Positions 9,146-16,626 of a DNA stretch of 64,000 nucleotides are shown here, one piece after another. Both the position numbers and the translations under genes were made by a program. The DNA lies in assembly GCF_001570485.1 (NCBI RefSeq), contig NZ_BCTA01000023.1, positions 1 through 64,000 of the forward strand. Direction: 5' to 3'. This DNA comes from Mycolicibacterium novocastrense. Lineage in GTDB: Bacteria; Actinomycetota; Actinomycetes; Mycobacteriales; Mycobacteriaceae. The notes beneath the pieces are model-generated. The model had not been told where the DNA came from and made no database searches. It saw only the letters and a program-made list of their open reading frames with translations. Numbering within the stretch: position 1 is the stretch's first letter; each line of letters begins with the position of its first letter.

Positions 9146-9943
9146 TCAGCCCAGCACGGGGAACCGTCGCTCCTGCGCAAGGCGGTCGAGGGCCGTCTGC
9201 ATGACGGACCGGACATGGGCATCGACCGCCTGGGCGTTGCCGCCGAACATCCGGACATCGATCGGTTCGAGCACTTGGTCGACGATCTTGGCAGGCAACG
9301 GCATGTTGGCCGGAAAAAACGACGTCACGCCGAATGGAAAGCCGGCAGTCAATGGCAGGATGTCCAGCCGGATCCGGTGCAGGCCCAACCTCTTCGCCAA
9401 CCGGTCCCCTCGCGTCAGGAACAGTTGAGTCTCCTGCCCTCCGATCGAGACCACGGGCACGATCGGCACGCCGGTGTCGATCGCGAGCCTGGCGTAGCCG
9501 GTGCGGCCCTCGAAGTCGATCACGTGCGCGCTCAGCGTCGACCGGTACGCGTCGTAGTCCCCACCGGGATACACCAGTACGACCGCATCCGAGCGCAACG
9601 CTTTGGCGGCGTTCTCCGGGTTCGCATGCACGACGCCGATGCGGCTCAGGTAACTCCGCAGTGGAGTGAAGAACACGCCGTAGTGAGCGAGCGTGTACAG
9701 CGGGCGGTCATAACCGAACCTCTTGTAGAAGGCCGGCGCGAAGACGAGTACATCCGGTGTCAGCATTCCGCCGGAATGATTGGACACCACCAACACCCCG
9801 CCGCTGGACGGGACTGATTCCAGTCCGCGGACTTCGACGCGGAAGTAGCGGTTGATCACCGGCGCAATGAGTTTCGTCGCCAGCTCGGTGAAATCCCGAT
9901 CCCACTTGGCGAGCTCTGAACCGTCGACATCGCTGGCATTCAT
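9146..9943 (-). CDS. PlsC-like lysophospholipid acyltransferase family protein
   Basis: 265 residues. The region VLVVSNHSGGMLTPD near 50 carries the acyltransferase His and Asp, but spaced H-x7-D rather than the canonical HX4D, as in TMEM68/DAGAT-like relatives. VLVYPGGDYDAYRST near 125 replaces the FPEGTRS block. Start at 9943 has GGAGGA upstream. It is co-directional with and 54 bp from gpsA, whose product would supply glycerol-3-phosphate, so a role in acylglycerol synthesis is likely. The exact acceptor is unknown. Confidence 0.78.
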   Translation of the reverse strand: MNASDVDGSELAKWDRDFTELATKLIAPVINRYFRVEVRGLESVPSSGGVLVVSNHSGGMLTPDVLVFAPAFYKRFGYDRPLYTLAHYGVFFTPLRSYLSRIGVVHANPENAAKALRSDAVVLVYPGGDYDAYRSTLSAHVIDFEGRTGYARLAIDTGVPIVPVVSIGGQETQLFLTRGDRLAKRLGLHRIRLDILPLTAGFPFGVTSFFPANMPLPAKIVDQVLEPIDVRMFGGNAQAVDAHVRSVMQTALDRLAQERRFPVLG

Positions 9944-10172
9944 CGTTCCTCCGCGCGCTGTGCTTGGAGGTTCGACGGTAATTCGAATCCGCCGGGCTGA
10001 AATCGGTTGGCGCTGATTGAGGACCAACGCCTACCGAACCGATGACCAAGGACTCCTAGGAAGGTGGTGGCCCTGTCCTAGCGTCCCTGATAGTCGCGGG
10101 ACCGGACCGGCGGCACAGATTTGGTGGCGGCGGAAATGTCGGGCGGCAATCTCTAGGGAGGAGTCCCGACAG

Positions 10173-10982
10173 ATGATTTGGCGGATGCTGCGCTGGTCGC
10201 CGGAAACGCCGGCGTCCGATCGGGATGTCTCCAACGCGCTCGTGGCGGTCGGCGGTCTCTTCATGATGTCCGTCGATGCGGTGAAATTCATCTTCCACCG
10301 TCCCTTCCAGGCGCGAGAGTTCCTGGAACAGTCGGTGTTCATCGTGCGGGTGGCGCTCCTTCCGACGATGCTGGTGGCTGTCCCGTTGACCGTTTTGGTC
10401 AACTTCACGCTGAACATCCTGTTGCGCGAACTCGGTGCGGCCGACTTGAGCGGTGCGGGCGCCGCGTTCGGGGCGGTGACGCAGGTCGGACCCATCGTGA
10501 CCGTGCTCGTGGTGGCCGGTGCGGGAGCGACGGCCATGTGTGCAGACCTGGGTGCGCGCACCGTCCGCGACGAGATCGCCGCATTGGAGGTCTTGGGGAT
10601 CAACCCGGTCCAGCGGTTGGTGACCCCTCGGATACTCGCCGCCGGACTGGTGGCGCTTCTGCTCAACAGCCTGGTCGTCATCATCGGTGTAGGGGGCGGC
10701 TATGTCTTCTCGGTTTTCGTCCAGGACGTGAACCCGGGCGCTTTCGCCGGCGGCATCACGCTGCTCACCGGGGTCCCCGAACTGATCATCTCGGGGATCA
10801 AGGCGGCGCTGTTCGGCCTCATCGCGGGCATCGTCGCGTGTTACCGGGGATTGACCGTCCGCAGAGGCGGCGCACAGGCCGTAGGCAACGCGGTCAACGA
10901 GACGGTCGTCTACGCGTTCATGGCGTTGTTCGTGGTCAACGTGGTCGTCACCGCGATCGGTATCCAATTCACCGCCAACTGA
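10173..10982 (+). CDS. YrbEA-type Mce/MlaE permease subunit
   Basis: 269 residues, about five hydrophobic segments, and the MlaE-family coupling region VRDEIAALEVLGINPVQRLV near 130. YrbEA and YrbEB form the membrane channel of Mce lipid importers. GGGAGGAGT lies 10-15 nt upstream of the ATG at 10173. It is followed 12 bp later by its YrbEB partner. No mce substrate-binding genes follow: the next gene is yajQ on the other strand. Confidence 0.9.
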   Translation: MIWRMLRWSPETPASDRDVSNALVAVGGLFMMSVDAVKFIFHRPFQAREFLEQSVFIVRVALLPTMLVAVPLTVLVNFTLNILLRELGAADLSGAGAAFGAVTQVGPIVTVLVVAGAGATAMCADLGARTVRDEIAALEVLGINPVQRLVTPRILAAGLVALLLNSLVVIIGVGGGYVFSVFVQDVNPGAFAGGITLLTGVPELIISGIKAALFGLIAGIVACYRGLTVRRGGAQAVGNAVNETVVYAFMALFVVNVVVTAIGIQFTAN

Positions 10983-10994
10983 AACGAGTCCGAC

Positions 10995-11846
10995 ATGCCC
11001 TCGCACCCGCCGACTGTGCATCCACGGGTCGACAAGGAGATCAGCCGTCCGATCGGGGTTCTGGGCCGACTCGGCGATCAGGCACTGTTCTGGGGGCGGT
11101 CGCTGGCCGGTGTGCCGTACGCGGTGAGGTACTACAGGACTGACATCGCTCGGCTCATCGCCGAGATCGGCATGGGCGCAGGGACTTTGGCGATGATCGG
11201 CGGCACGGTGGTGATCATCGGATTCCTGACGCTGGCGACGGGCGGAACTCTTGCGGTGCAGGGCTACAGCTCGCTCGGAGACATCGGCATCGAGGCTTTG
11301 GTGGGCTTCCTCGCGGCATTCATCAACGTCCGGATCTCGGTTCCGGTCGTCGCCGGAATAGGACTGGCGGCTACCGTCGGCGCAGGCGTGACCGCGCAAC
11401 TGGGTGCCATGCGCATCAGTGAGGAGATCGACGCGTTGGAGGCGATGGCGATCCGCCCGGTCTCTTTCTTGATCAGCACGAGGCTCGTCGCCGGCATGAT
11501 CGCGGTCACACCGCTCTACACGATCGCCGTCATCTTGTCATTCCTGGCGAGCCGGTTTACGACGGTGGCCCTGCTGGGGCAGTCGTCGGGGCTCTACGAC
11601 CACTACTTCTCGACGTTCCTGAGCCCGGTCGACCTGTTGTGGTCATTCCTGCAAGCCGTTCTTGTGGCGCTCACGATCCTGTTGATCCACACGTATTACG
11701 GCTACTTCGCCACGGGAGGCCCGGCCGGCGTCGGCGTTGCAACGGGCAACGCGGTGCGGGCATCGCTTGTGGTGGTCGTATCGGTGACCTTGTTGGTGTC
11801 GCTGGCTGTCTACGGAACGGCGGGCAACTTCAACCTGTCGGGCTGA
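10995..11846 (+). CDS. YrbEB-type Mce/MlaE permease subunit
   Basis: 283 residues with multiple membrane segments and the MlaE signature AQLGAMRISEEIDALEAMAI near 135. It pairs with the preceding YrbEA (12-bp gap, same operon). In the known mycobacterial mce operons this pair is followed by six mce genes; here the operon stops. The pair could serve Mce proteins encoded elsewhere or be an orphan remnant. Both reading frames are intact, which argues for function. Confidence 0.9.
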   Translation: MPSHPPTVHPRVDKEISRPIGVLGRLGDQALFWGRSLAGVPYAVRYYRTDIARLIAEIGMGAGTLAMIGGTVVIIGFLTLATGGTLAVQGYSSLGDIGIEALVGFLAAFINVRISVPVVAGIGLAATVGAGVTAQLGAMRISEEIDALEAMAIRPVSFLISTRLVAGMIAVTPLYTIAVILSFLASRFTTVALLGQSSGLYDHYFSTFLSPVDLLWSFLQAVLVALTILLIHTYYGYFATGGPAGVGVATGNAVRASLVVVVSVTLLVSLAVYGTAGNFNLSG

Positions 11847-11883
11847 GCGCGCCGCGTCAGCGGGTTCTGGTCGGGCGAGCCGA

Positions 11884-12375
11884 TCAGCGGTAGTTGACGA
11901 ACTGCAGCGCCACGTCGAGGTCAGCGCCCTTGAGCAGTGCAATCACGGCTTGCAGATCGTCGCGCTTCTTGGAGCTGACGCGTATCTCGTCGCCCTGGAT
12001 CTGCGCCTTGACGCCCTTGGGCCCCTCGTCGCGGATGAGCTTGGTGATCTTCTTGGCCTGCTCGCTGCTGATGCCCTGCTTGATCTGGCCGCTGACCTTG
12101 TAGGTCTTGCCAGACGCCTGCGGGTCGCCGGCGTCGAACGCCTTCATCGAGATGTCGCGGCGGACCAGCTTCTCTTTGAAGACGTCGACGGCAGCCTTGG
12201 CGCGCTCCTCGGTCGAGCTGGTGATGACCACCGTCTCCTCGCCCTGCCACTCGATGGACGTATCGGTGCCGCGGAAGTCGAAGCGTGTGGCCAGCTCCTT
12301 TGCGGCCTGGTTCAGGGCATTGTCCACCTCCTGGCGGTCGACCTTGCTCACGACGTCGAACGATGAATCCGCCAT
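11884..12375 (-). CDS. yajQ: YajQ family nucleotide-binding protein
   Basis: 163 residues from [13 protein letters not shown], the near-invariant YajQ start, through [29 protein letters not shown] and [17 protein letters not shown], ending [11 protein letters not shown]. YajQ binds nucleotides and in some bacteria cyclic di-GMP. Upstream in-frame codons run across the tRNA-Tyr gene and are not part of it. Position matches Rv0566c. Confidence 0.95.
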   Translation of the reverse strand: MADSSFDVVSKVDRQEVDNALNQAAKELATRFDFRGTDTSIEWQGEETVVITSSTEERAKAAVDVFKEKLVRRDISMKAFDAGDPQASGKTYKVSGQIKQGISSEQAKKITKLIRDEGPKGVKAQIQGDEIRVSSKKRDDLQAVIALLKGADLDVALQFVNYR

Positions 12376-12481
12376 TGGATCCGTCCTCCCTGATGATCTG
12401 GTGCCGTTTTCGTCTTGGACCCATCCTCGTTGTACCCTGCAAGTCGCACCAAACCGGGTCGCCCGGGCGGTGCAGCACCCA

Positions 12482-12564
12482 GGCAGGTTGCCCGAGCGGC
12501 CAATGGGAGCGGACTGTAAATCCGTCGGCTTACGCCTACGCAGGTTCGAATCCTGCACCTGCCA
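12482..12564 (+). tRNA. tRNA-Tyr (anticodon GTA)
   Basis: Acceptor arms GGCAGGT and ACCTGCC pair perfectly; the anticodon loop reads CTGTAAA with GTA for tyrosine. The T-arm is GCAGG-TTCGAAT-CCTGC and there is a long variable arm, as expected for class II tRNA-Tyr. The discriminator is A and CCA is not encoded. Confidence 0.95.
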
Positions 12565-12571
12565 CGCTGGT

Positions 12572-12594
12572 CAGGCCCCTTTCGGGCGGGCCTG
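12572..12594 (+). terminator. Hairpin after tRNA-Tyr, probable terminator
   Basis: CAGGCCC (12572-12578) pairs with GGGCCTG (12588-12594) around a 9-nt loop, 8 nt after the tRNA. No strong T-run follows (CGGCTTGCTT), which is common for mycobacterial terminators. Confidence 0.55.
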
Positions 12595-12611
12595 CGGCTT
12601 GCTTACCGGGG

Positions 12612-13289
12612 CTATGGCAGGGACCGAAGCGCCACGCGGCGTTGCCGAGATCCTTTCAGTGCGGCGAGCGTCTCCTCCGACGGCGGGGCGACGAGCACGG
12701 CCACGAAGTCGTCGAGCAGAGAGCTCACGTGTAACGCGTAGGCCGGGACCGGCAGTCCGAAAGCACGGTATCGATGACGGTCGGCGCACGCGTGCACGCA
12801 CATCGCCGAAACTCGGTGGATCCGTTCGTCACGAATGGGTCGCGGGATGTGCCTCGTGGTGTCGCCGACTCTCCTGACGTACTCCCGATGGGACTTCTGA
12901 TGCTCTTCGGGCAGGGACGCGAGGGGGCTCGCCGACGAGTCGTAACGCAACAACTGTTCCAAGAACGACACATAGAAGCAGCTCTCGTCCTCGGCCATCT
13001 CGATGAGCGGCAGCTGATGCGCCTCGACGATCGCCCGTAGGTCATCGGACGGGGCCCGCGCCGCCAGCAACCGGCGTCGCTGCGTCAGGTGCTCGAGGCG
13101 GTGCAACAGAATCGCCTGTATCAGACCCTCTTTCGACCCGAAGTGGTACTGCACCGCCGACTTGTTCGCCATGGCCGCTTCGGTGCCGATCTGGCGCAGC
13201 GGAACACCGTCCAGACCTCGTTGCGCGAACAGCCGCTCTGCCGTGAGCACCAGTTGCTGCTTCGCCGACAGCTCCACCGGCACAGACAT
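12612..13289 (-). CDS. TetR-family transcriptional regulator
   Basis: 225 residues. The N-terminal HTH reads RLFAQRGLDGVPLRQIGTEA followed by AMANKSAVQYHFGSKEGLIQAIL, a standard TetR DNA-binding domain with the YHFGSK hallmark. The ligand domain is unassigned. It diverges from the CMD-fold protein/SDR operon across a 74-bp gap that contains a perfect inverted repeat (13316-13333), so it probably represses that operon and itself. Confidence 0.88.
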   Translation of the reverse strand: MSVPVELSAKQQLVLTAERLFAQRGLDGVPLRQIGTEAAMANKSAVQYHFGSKEGLIQAILLHRLEHLTQRRRLLAARAPSDDLRAIVEAHQLPLIEMAEDESCFYVSFLEQLLRYDSSASPLASLPEEHQKSHREYVRRVGDTTRHIPRPIRDERIHRVSAMCVHACADRHRYRAFGLPVPAYALHVSSLLDDFVAVLVAPPSEETLAALKGSRQRRVALRSLP

Positions 13290-13315
13290 GGAGCTAGAAT
13301 CTCACACTGGACGAA

Positions 13316-13333
13316 TTAAGTCTATGGACTTAA
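13316..13333. promoter_or_regulatory. Palindromic operator candidate for the divergent TetR
   Basis: TTAAGTCTATGGACTTAA: perfect 7-bp arms TTAAGTC/GACTTAA with a 4-nt spacer, AT-rich in a GC-rich background. It is centred between the TetR start (13289) and the CMD-protein start (13364). Symmetry and position fit a TetR dimer site. Confidence 0.65.
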
Positions 13334-13363
13334 AGTTCAGTCGTCCGACTCCAGAGGGGTGCT

Positions 13364-14089
13364 ATGGCCGACCAGCCTTACCAAGATGTGATGCTCGCCG
13401 ATCCGGTGTTCGGTCCGGTGTGGGAGCGGCCCGGCCTGAGTCGGCGAGACCGCCGGTTCGTCACGCTGACGTGCGTATGCGCGCTCGAGAGCGTCGACCA
13501 CATGAATCAGCACATGTACGCCGCACTCGCCAGCGGCGACATCGCCTACGACGAAATTCTCGAATTCGTGCTGCATTTCGCCGTATATTGCGGCTGGCCT
13601 CGGGCGTCTGAAGCCGAAGGGGCGGCACGCAATCAATGGGCGCGGTTGGCCACCGAACGAGGCGAGGACGTCCCCCCGAGGCCCGATCTCCCGGTGGAGT
13701 CCTTGGGGCCGACGGATCATCACGTTCGGCTTGACGAGGGCGAAAGGTGCTTCGTCGACGTGAACTTGCTACCTGCGCCACCCCGGGACTCGCCGTATTT
13801 CCAGGCCGGCATCCTGGCGTTTGTTTTCGGCCACCTTTGGCAACGACCCGACCTCGGACGTCGAGAACGCCGGTTGATCACCGTTGCCGCCGTCGGAGTG
13901 TCCGGCGCGCTCGGCCCGATCTACTCCCACGTCGGCTCGGCGCTGGAGTCCGGCGATATCACCCGTGCGGAGATGAACGAGGTCATTCTGCAGTTCTCTG
14001 CATACAGCGGGTTTCCCAAGGGCCGTCTTCTGCAGACGGCCGCCGACGAATCGTGGCGGCGGATCACCGCCGCCCCGAAAGGAGATTGA
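13364..14089 (+). CDS. Duplicated carboxymuconolactone decarboxylase (CMD/AhpD-fold) family protein
   Basis: 241 residues made of two CMD-like repeats. Repeat 1 has LSRRDRRFVTLTCVCALESV and the ALASGDIAYDEILEFVLHFA helix; repeat 2 has LGRRERRLITVAAVGVSGAL and ALESGDITRAEMNEVILQFS. CMD enzymes act in aromatic lactone catabolism or as peroxidases; the AhpD CxxC pair is absent (only isolated Cys in repeat 1), arguing against peroxidase activity. Its stop overlaps the next start (TGATG), showing translational coupling with the mycofactocin-type SDR. Confidence 0.8.
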   Translation: MADQPYQDVMLADPVFGPVWERPGLSRRDRRFVTLTCVCALESVDHMNQHMYAALASGDIAYDEILEFVLHFAVYCGWPRASEAEGAARNQWARLATERGEDVPPRPDLPVESLGPTDHHVRLDEGERCFVDVNLLPAPPRDSPYFQAGILAFVFGHLWQRPDLGRRERRLITVAAVGVSGALGPIYSHVGSALESGDITRAEMNEVILQFSAYSGFPKGRLLQTAADESWRRITAAPKGD

Positions 14090-14922
14090 TGCCGAAGCCA
14101 CTCGAAGGCAAAGTCGCGTTCATCACCGGCGTAGGTCGAGGGCAGGGCCGCGCCCACGCGGTACGCCTGGCGCGCGACGGGGCCGACATCATCGGAGTCG
14201 ATATCTGCGAGAACATCGCATCGATGACGTACCCGAATGCTTCACTCGCCGACCTCGAGGAAACCGAACGCCTCGTCGAGAAGGAAGGCCGCCGCATGGT
14301 GGCGCGCAAAGGTGATGTCCGCAGCTACCACGACATGCTGGCCGCGGTGGATGCTGGCGTCGAGCAGTTCGGCCGCATCGACATCACCATCGCCAACGCC
14401 GGGATCGTCCGTCTTGCAGGTGAATCCGCAGATTTCATGCAGGACTGGCAGGATGTCATCGACACCAACCTCACCGGCGTCTATCACACCATTCGGGCCG
14501 CGCTGCCCGTCATGCGCGAGGGCAAGCGGGGCGGGTCGATCGTGATCACCAGTTCCACGGCCGGTTTGAAGGGCACCGCATCGCTCAACGCGAGCGGTAA
14601 CGCCTACGCGGCGGCCAAGCGAGGCGTGGTCGCCCTGATGCAAAACCTCGCCAACTACCTTGCTCCGGAATGGATCAGGGTGAACACCATCCACCCCACC
14701 GGAGTGCTCAGCGGCATGACGCAGAACGACGCGATGAACGCGTTGATGGCACAAGCGGCCGAAGGGGGACAGAACGCGATATCCGGCATGGAGAACGCGC
14801 TCCCGCTGCCCATTCTCCAGCCCGAGGACATCGCCAACGCAGTCGCATTCCTCGTCTCGGAGGAGGCCAAGTTCATCACCGGCATCCAGTGGCCGCTCGA
14901 CGCCGGCTTCACCGTCCGCTGA
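14089..14922 (+). CDS. Mycofactocin-coupled SDR family oxidoreductase
   Basis: 277 residues. The glycine motif TGVGRGQGRAHAVRLARDGA with the extended start IIGVDICENI is typical of the mycofactocin-dependent SDR subfamily, which retains NAD(H) and passes electrons to mycofactocin. The catalytic residues follow: ITSSTAG (Ser) and NAYAAAKRG (Tyr, Lys). The C-terminus LVSEEAKFITGIQWPLDAGF is canonical for SDRs. AAGGAG precedes the ATG, which overlaps the upstream stop. It likely oxidises an alcohol made by the neighbouring catabolic enzymes; substrate unknown. Confidence 0.85.
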   Translation: MPKPLEGKVAFITGVGRGQGRAHAVRLARDGADIIGVDICENIASMTYPNASLADLEETERLVEKEGRRMVARKGDVRSYHDMLAAVDAGVEQFGRIDITIANAGIVRLAGESADFMQDWQDVIDTNLTGVYHTIRAALPVMREGKRGGSIVITSSTAGLKGTASLNASGNAYAAAKRGVVALMQNLANYLAPEWIRVNTIHPTGVLSGMTQNDAMNALMAQAAEGGQNAISGMENALPLPILQPEDIANAVAFLVSEEAKFITGIQWPLDAGFTVR

Positions 14923-14923
14923 G

Positions 14924-15736
14924 GTGGCCGTGGAATCGCTACAGGGTGCCACCGCCGTCATCACGGGAGGCGCCAGCGGCATCGGATTGGCGACGGCGCG
15001 TTCACTCGCCCGGAGGGGAGCGCAACTCGTCATCGCCGACATCCACGCCGACAACGCGAACGAGGCCGCCTCGGAACTCCATGAGAGCGGCTATCCGACG
15101 GAAGCCTTCGTGTGCGACGTGGGAACCGACGAAACCTTCGCCGATCTCCGCGACTTCACGCTGGACCGCTACGGATCCGTCGACATCGTGATGAACAACG
15201 TCGGCGTGCTGACCAGTGGCCGACCCGACCAACTCCCCGTCAGCGAGTGGGAACGGATCATCAACATCAACCTGATGTCCGTCGTCCGCAGCAACGCCGC
15301 TTTCCTTCCTGTCCTCATCGCGCAGGGTCGCGGCCACATCGTCAACACCGCCTCGTTCGCCGGTCTTTTCACGTATTCGTACGACCGAATGCCCTACGCG
15401 GCGACGAAGGCCGCTATCGTCCAGATCTCTGAGGGGCTCCGGCTCTACCTTCAGCCACAGGGGATCGGCGTCACTGTGCTATGTCCTGGTCCGGTCGCGA
15501 CCAACATCCTCGCGACGATGCCCCCTACGTTCGGTCCAGAGGTCCAAACCGGCTTGCCCGGCGAGCAATTCGGGGTTCTTCTTCCGGAGGAGGTCGGTGA
15601 ACAGGTCGCCGAAGCCATTCTCGGCGACACCTTCATGCTCTTCACCGATGATCAGGTCCGTGACGTTCTCGTCGAGCGCGCGTCGGATTGGAACTCGTTC
15701 ATCGCGAAGCAGACGGAGAAGCTGGCTCAGCACTGA
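14924..15736 (+). CDS. Short-chain dehydrogenase/reductase
   Basis: 270 residues. Cofactor motif TGGASGIGLATARSLARRGA with Asp in VIADIHADN, suggesting NAD preference; NNVGV; catalytic NTASFAG (Ser) and MPYAATKAA (Tyr, Lys). It starts with GTG 1 bp after the preceding SDR stop, so the three genes 13364-15736 form one operon. A GTG two codons downstream is an alternative start. Substrate unknown. Confidence 0.85.
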   Translation: MAVESLQGATAVITGGASGIGLATARSLARRGAQLVIADIHADNANEAASELHESGYPTEAFVCDVGTDETFADLRDFTLDRYGSVDIVMNNVGVLTSGRPDQLPVSEWERIININLMSVVRSNAAFLPVLIAQGRGHIVNTASFAGLFTYSYDRMPYAATKAAIVQISEGLRLYLQPQGIGVTVLCPGPVATNILATMPPTFGPEVQTGLPGEQFGVLLPEEVGEQVAEAILGDTFMLFTDDQVRDVLVERASDWNSFIAKQTEKLAQH

Positions 15737-15766
15737 GGCGGGCCCGGGAGGCCCGGTCCGGCGCGC

Positions 15767-15877
15767 TCACAGGGCGTCGGCCGGAAAGACCTCATCGGCC
15801 AACGTGAGCCAATCGATGGTGCCCGCCTCGGTCGTCTCGTCGACGGTCGAGACCTTTGTCGTGACGGTTGTGGTCAT
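15767..15877 (-). CDS. Possible small protein (36 aa)
   Basis: ATG-to-TGA frame of 36 codons encoding a Thr-rich start (MTTTVTTKV) and ending IDWLTLADEVFPADAL. About 31 of 36 codons end in G or C, the bias of real genes here, and the length suits a peptide or a coupled leader. No clear Shine-Dalgarno. It sits downstream of the convergent SDR operon, in an otherwise empty 250-bp spacer. It resembles no mycofactocin precursor (no Val-Trp-Tyr end). It could be a decayed gene end. Confidence 0.35.
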   Translation of the reverse strand: MTTTVTTKVSTVDETTEAGTIDWLTLADEVFPADAL

Positions 15878-15988
15878 GCATCAATCGTCGCCGCGCCCGG
15901 GTGCCCGTGGAATCGCCGGGAAGCCAGACTTCACGCCCTCGAGGTCAGCTTTTCCTATCCGCCCGGTAAGGCCGCGTCGTACCGACCA

Positions 15989-16543
15989 TCAGCGCCGCGT
16001 GATCGCGCGGCTGACCACCTCGGCCACTTCCTTGTCGGTCAGCGCGCTGTCCTCGATCAGCGTGTGGGACAAGACCATCCGGACGACGACTTCGGCAGCG
16101 CCGAGTGGGCTCAAAGCGAGTTGATCTGAACTCGGTATCGCCTGGGCGACCATCGCCGCCACCGTCTGCACCAGGTTCAATCGATCGTTGCCGACAGGCA
16201 GCCCGGCATACAGCAGCCAGTGCGGTTCGTGGTCGCGAATGTAGACGAACGCCTTGTGATTGCGGAGGTACCGCAGCGTGGTGGTGACGACAGCCGCCGT
16301 CTGCGCGGTGGGGTCGGCCTCGGGGTCGAAGGCCGCGAGCGTCGCGGCGATCATCGCGCCGATCTCCTGCTCAGCGATCGCGCCCAGCAGTCCGTCCTTG
16401 TCGCCGAACTCGCGGTAGGCGGTGGCCCGCGAGACGCCGGCCCGTTCTGCGACCTGGCTCAAGGTCAGCCGATCCAGACCGCTTTCGCTGATCATCTCCA
16501 GCGCGGCTTGCACCAGTTGTGAGGACGAACGAGTCCTGGCCAC
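15989..16543 (-). CDS. TetR-family transcriptional regulator
   Basis: 184 residues. HTH at residues 10-55: ALEMISESGLDRLTLSQVAE followed by RAGVSRATAYREFGDKDGLL. The rest is an unassigned ligand domain. It is divergent from the carotenoid oxygenase gene; the 83-bp gap contains a long inverted repeat (16583-16610) suited to TetR binding, so it probably controls the oxygenase. Confidence 0.87.
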   Translation of the reverse strand: MARTRSSSQLVQAALEMISESGLDRLTLSQVAERAGVSRATAYREFGDKDGLLGAIAEQEIGAMIAATLAAFDPEADPTAQTAAVVTTTLRYLRNHKAFVYIRDHEPHWLLYAGLPVGNDRLNLVQTVAAMVAQAIPSSDQLALSPLGAAEVVVRMVLSHTLIEDSALTDKEVAEVVSRAITRR

Positions 16544-16582
16544 GCCCCTTTCTACCGCAGCACCATTGCTTCTCCACGCAAA

Positions 16583-16610
16583 CTGAGACTAGATTGCAAA
16601 TTAGTCTCAG
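16583..16610. promoter_or_regulatory. Operator candidate between TetR and carotenoid oxygenase
   Basis: Perfect 9-bp arms CTGAGACTA (16583-16591) and TAGTCTCAG (16602-16610) with a 10-nt AT-rich spacer. It sits 17 bp upstream of the oxygenase GTG start and 40 bp from the TetR start. Symmetry and location fit autoregulation plus repression of the oxygenase. Confidence 0.7.
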
Positions 16611-16626
16611 AAGAGGAGCGTGCCCG

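Noticed and set aside
10056..11399. 447-aa minus-strand ORF
   Set aside because: Shadow of the two YrbE genes; Asp/His/Arg-rich composition typical of antisense GC-rich frames.
13364..14089. AhpD-like alkylhydroperoxidase
   Set aside because: The CxxC redox pair is absent from both CMD repeats.
15767..15877. Mycofactocin precursor peptide (MftA)
   Set aside because: It lacks the C-terminal Val-Tyr core and no mft genes are nearby.
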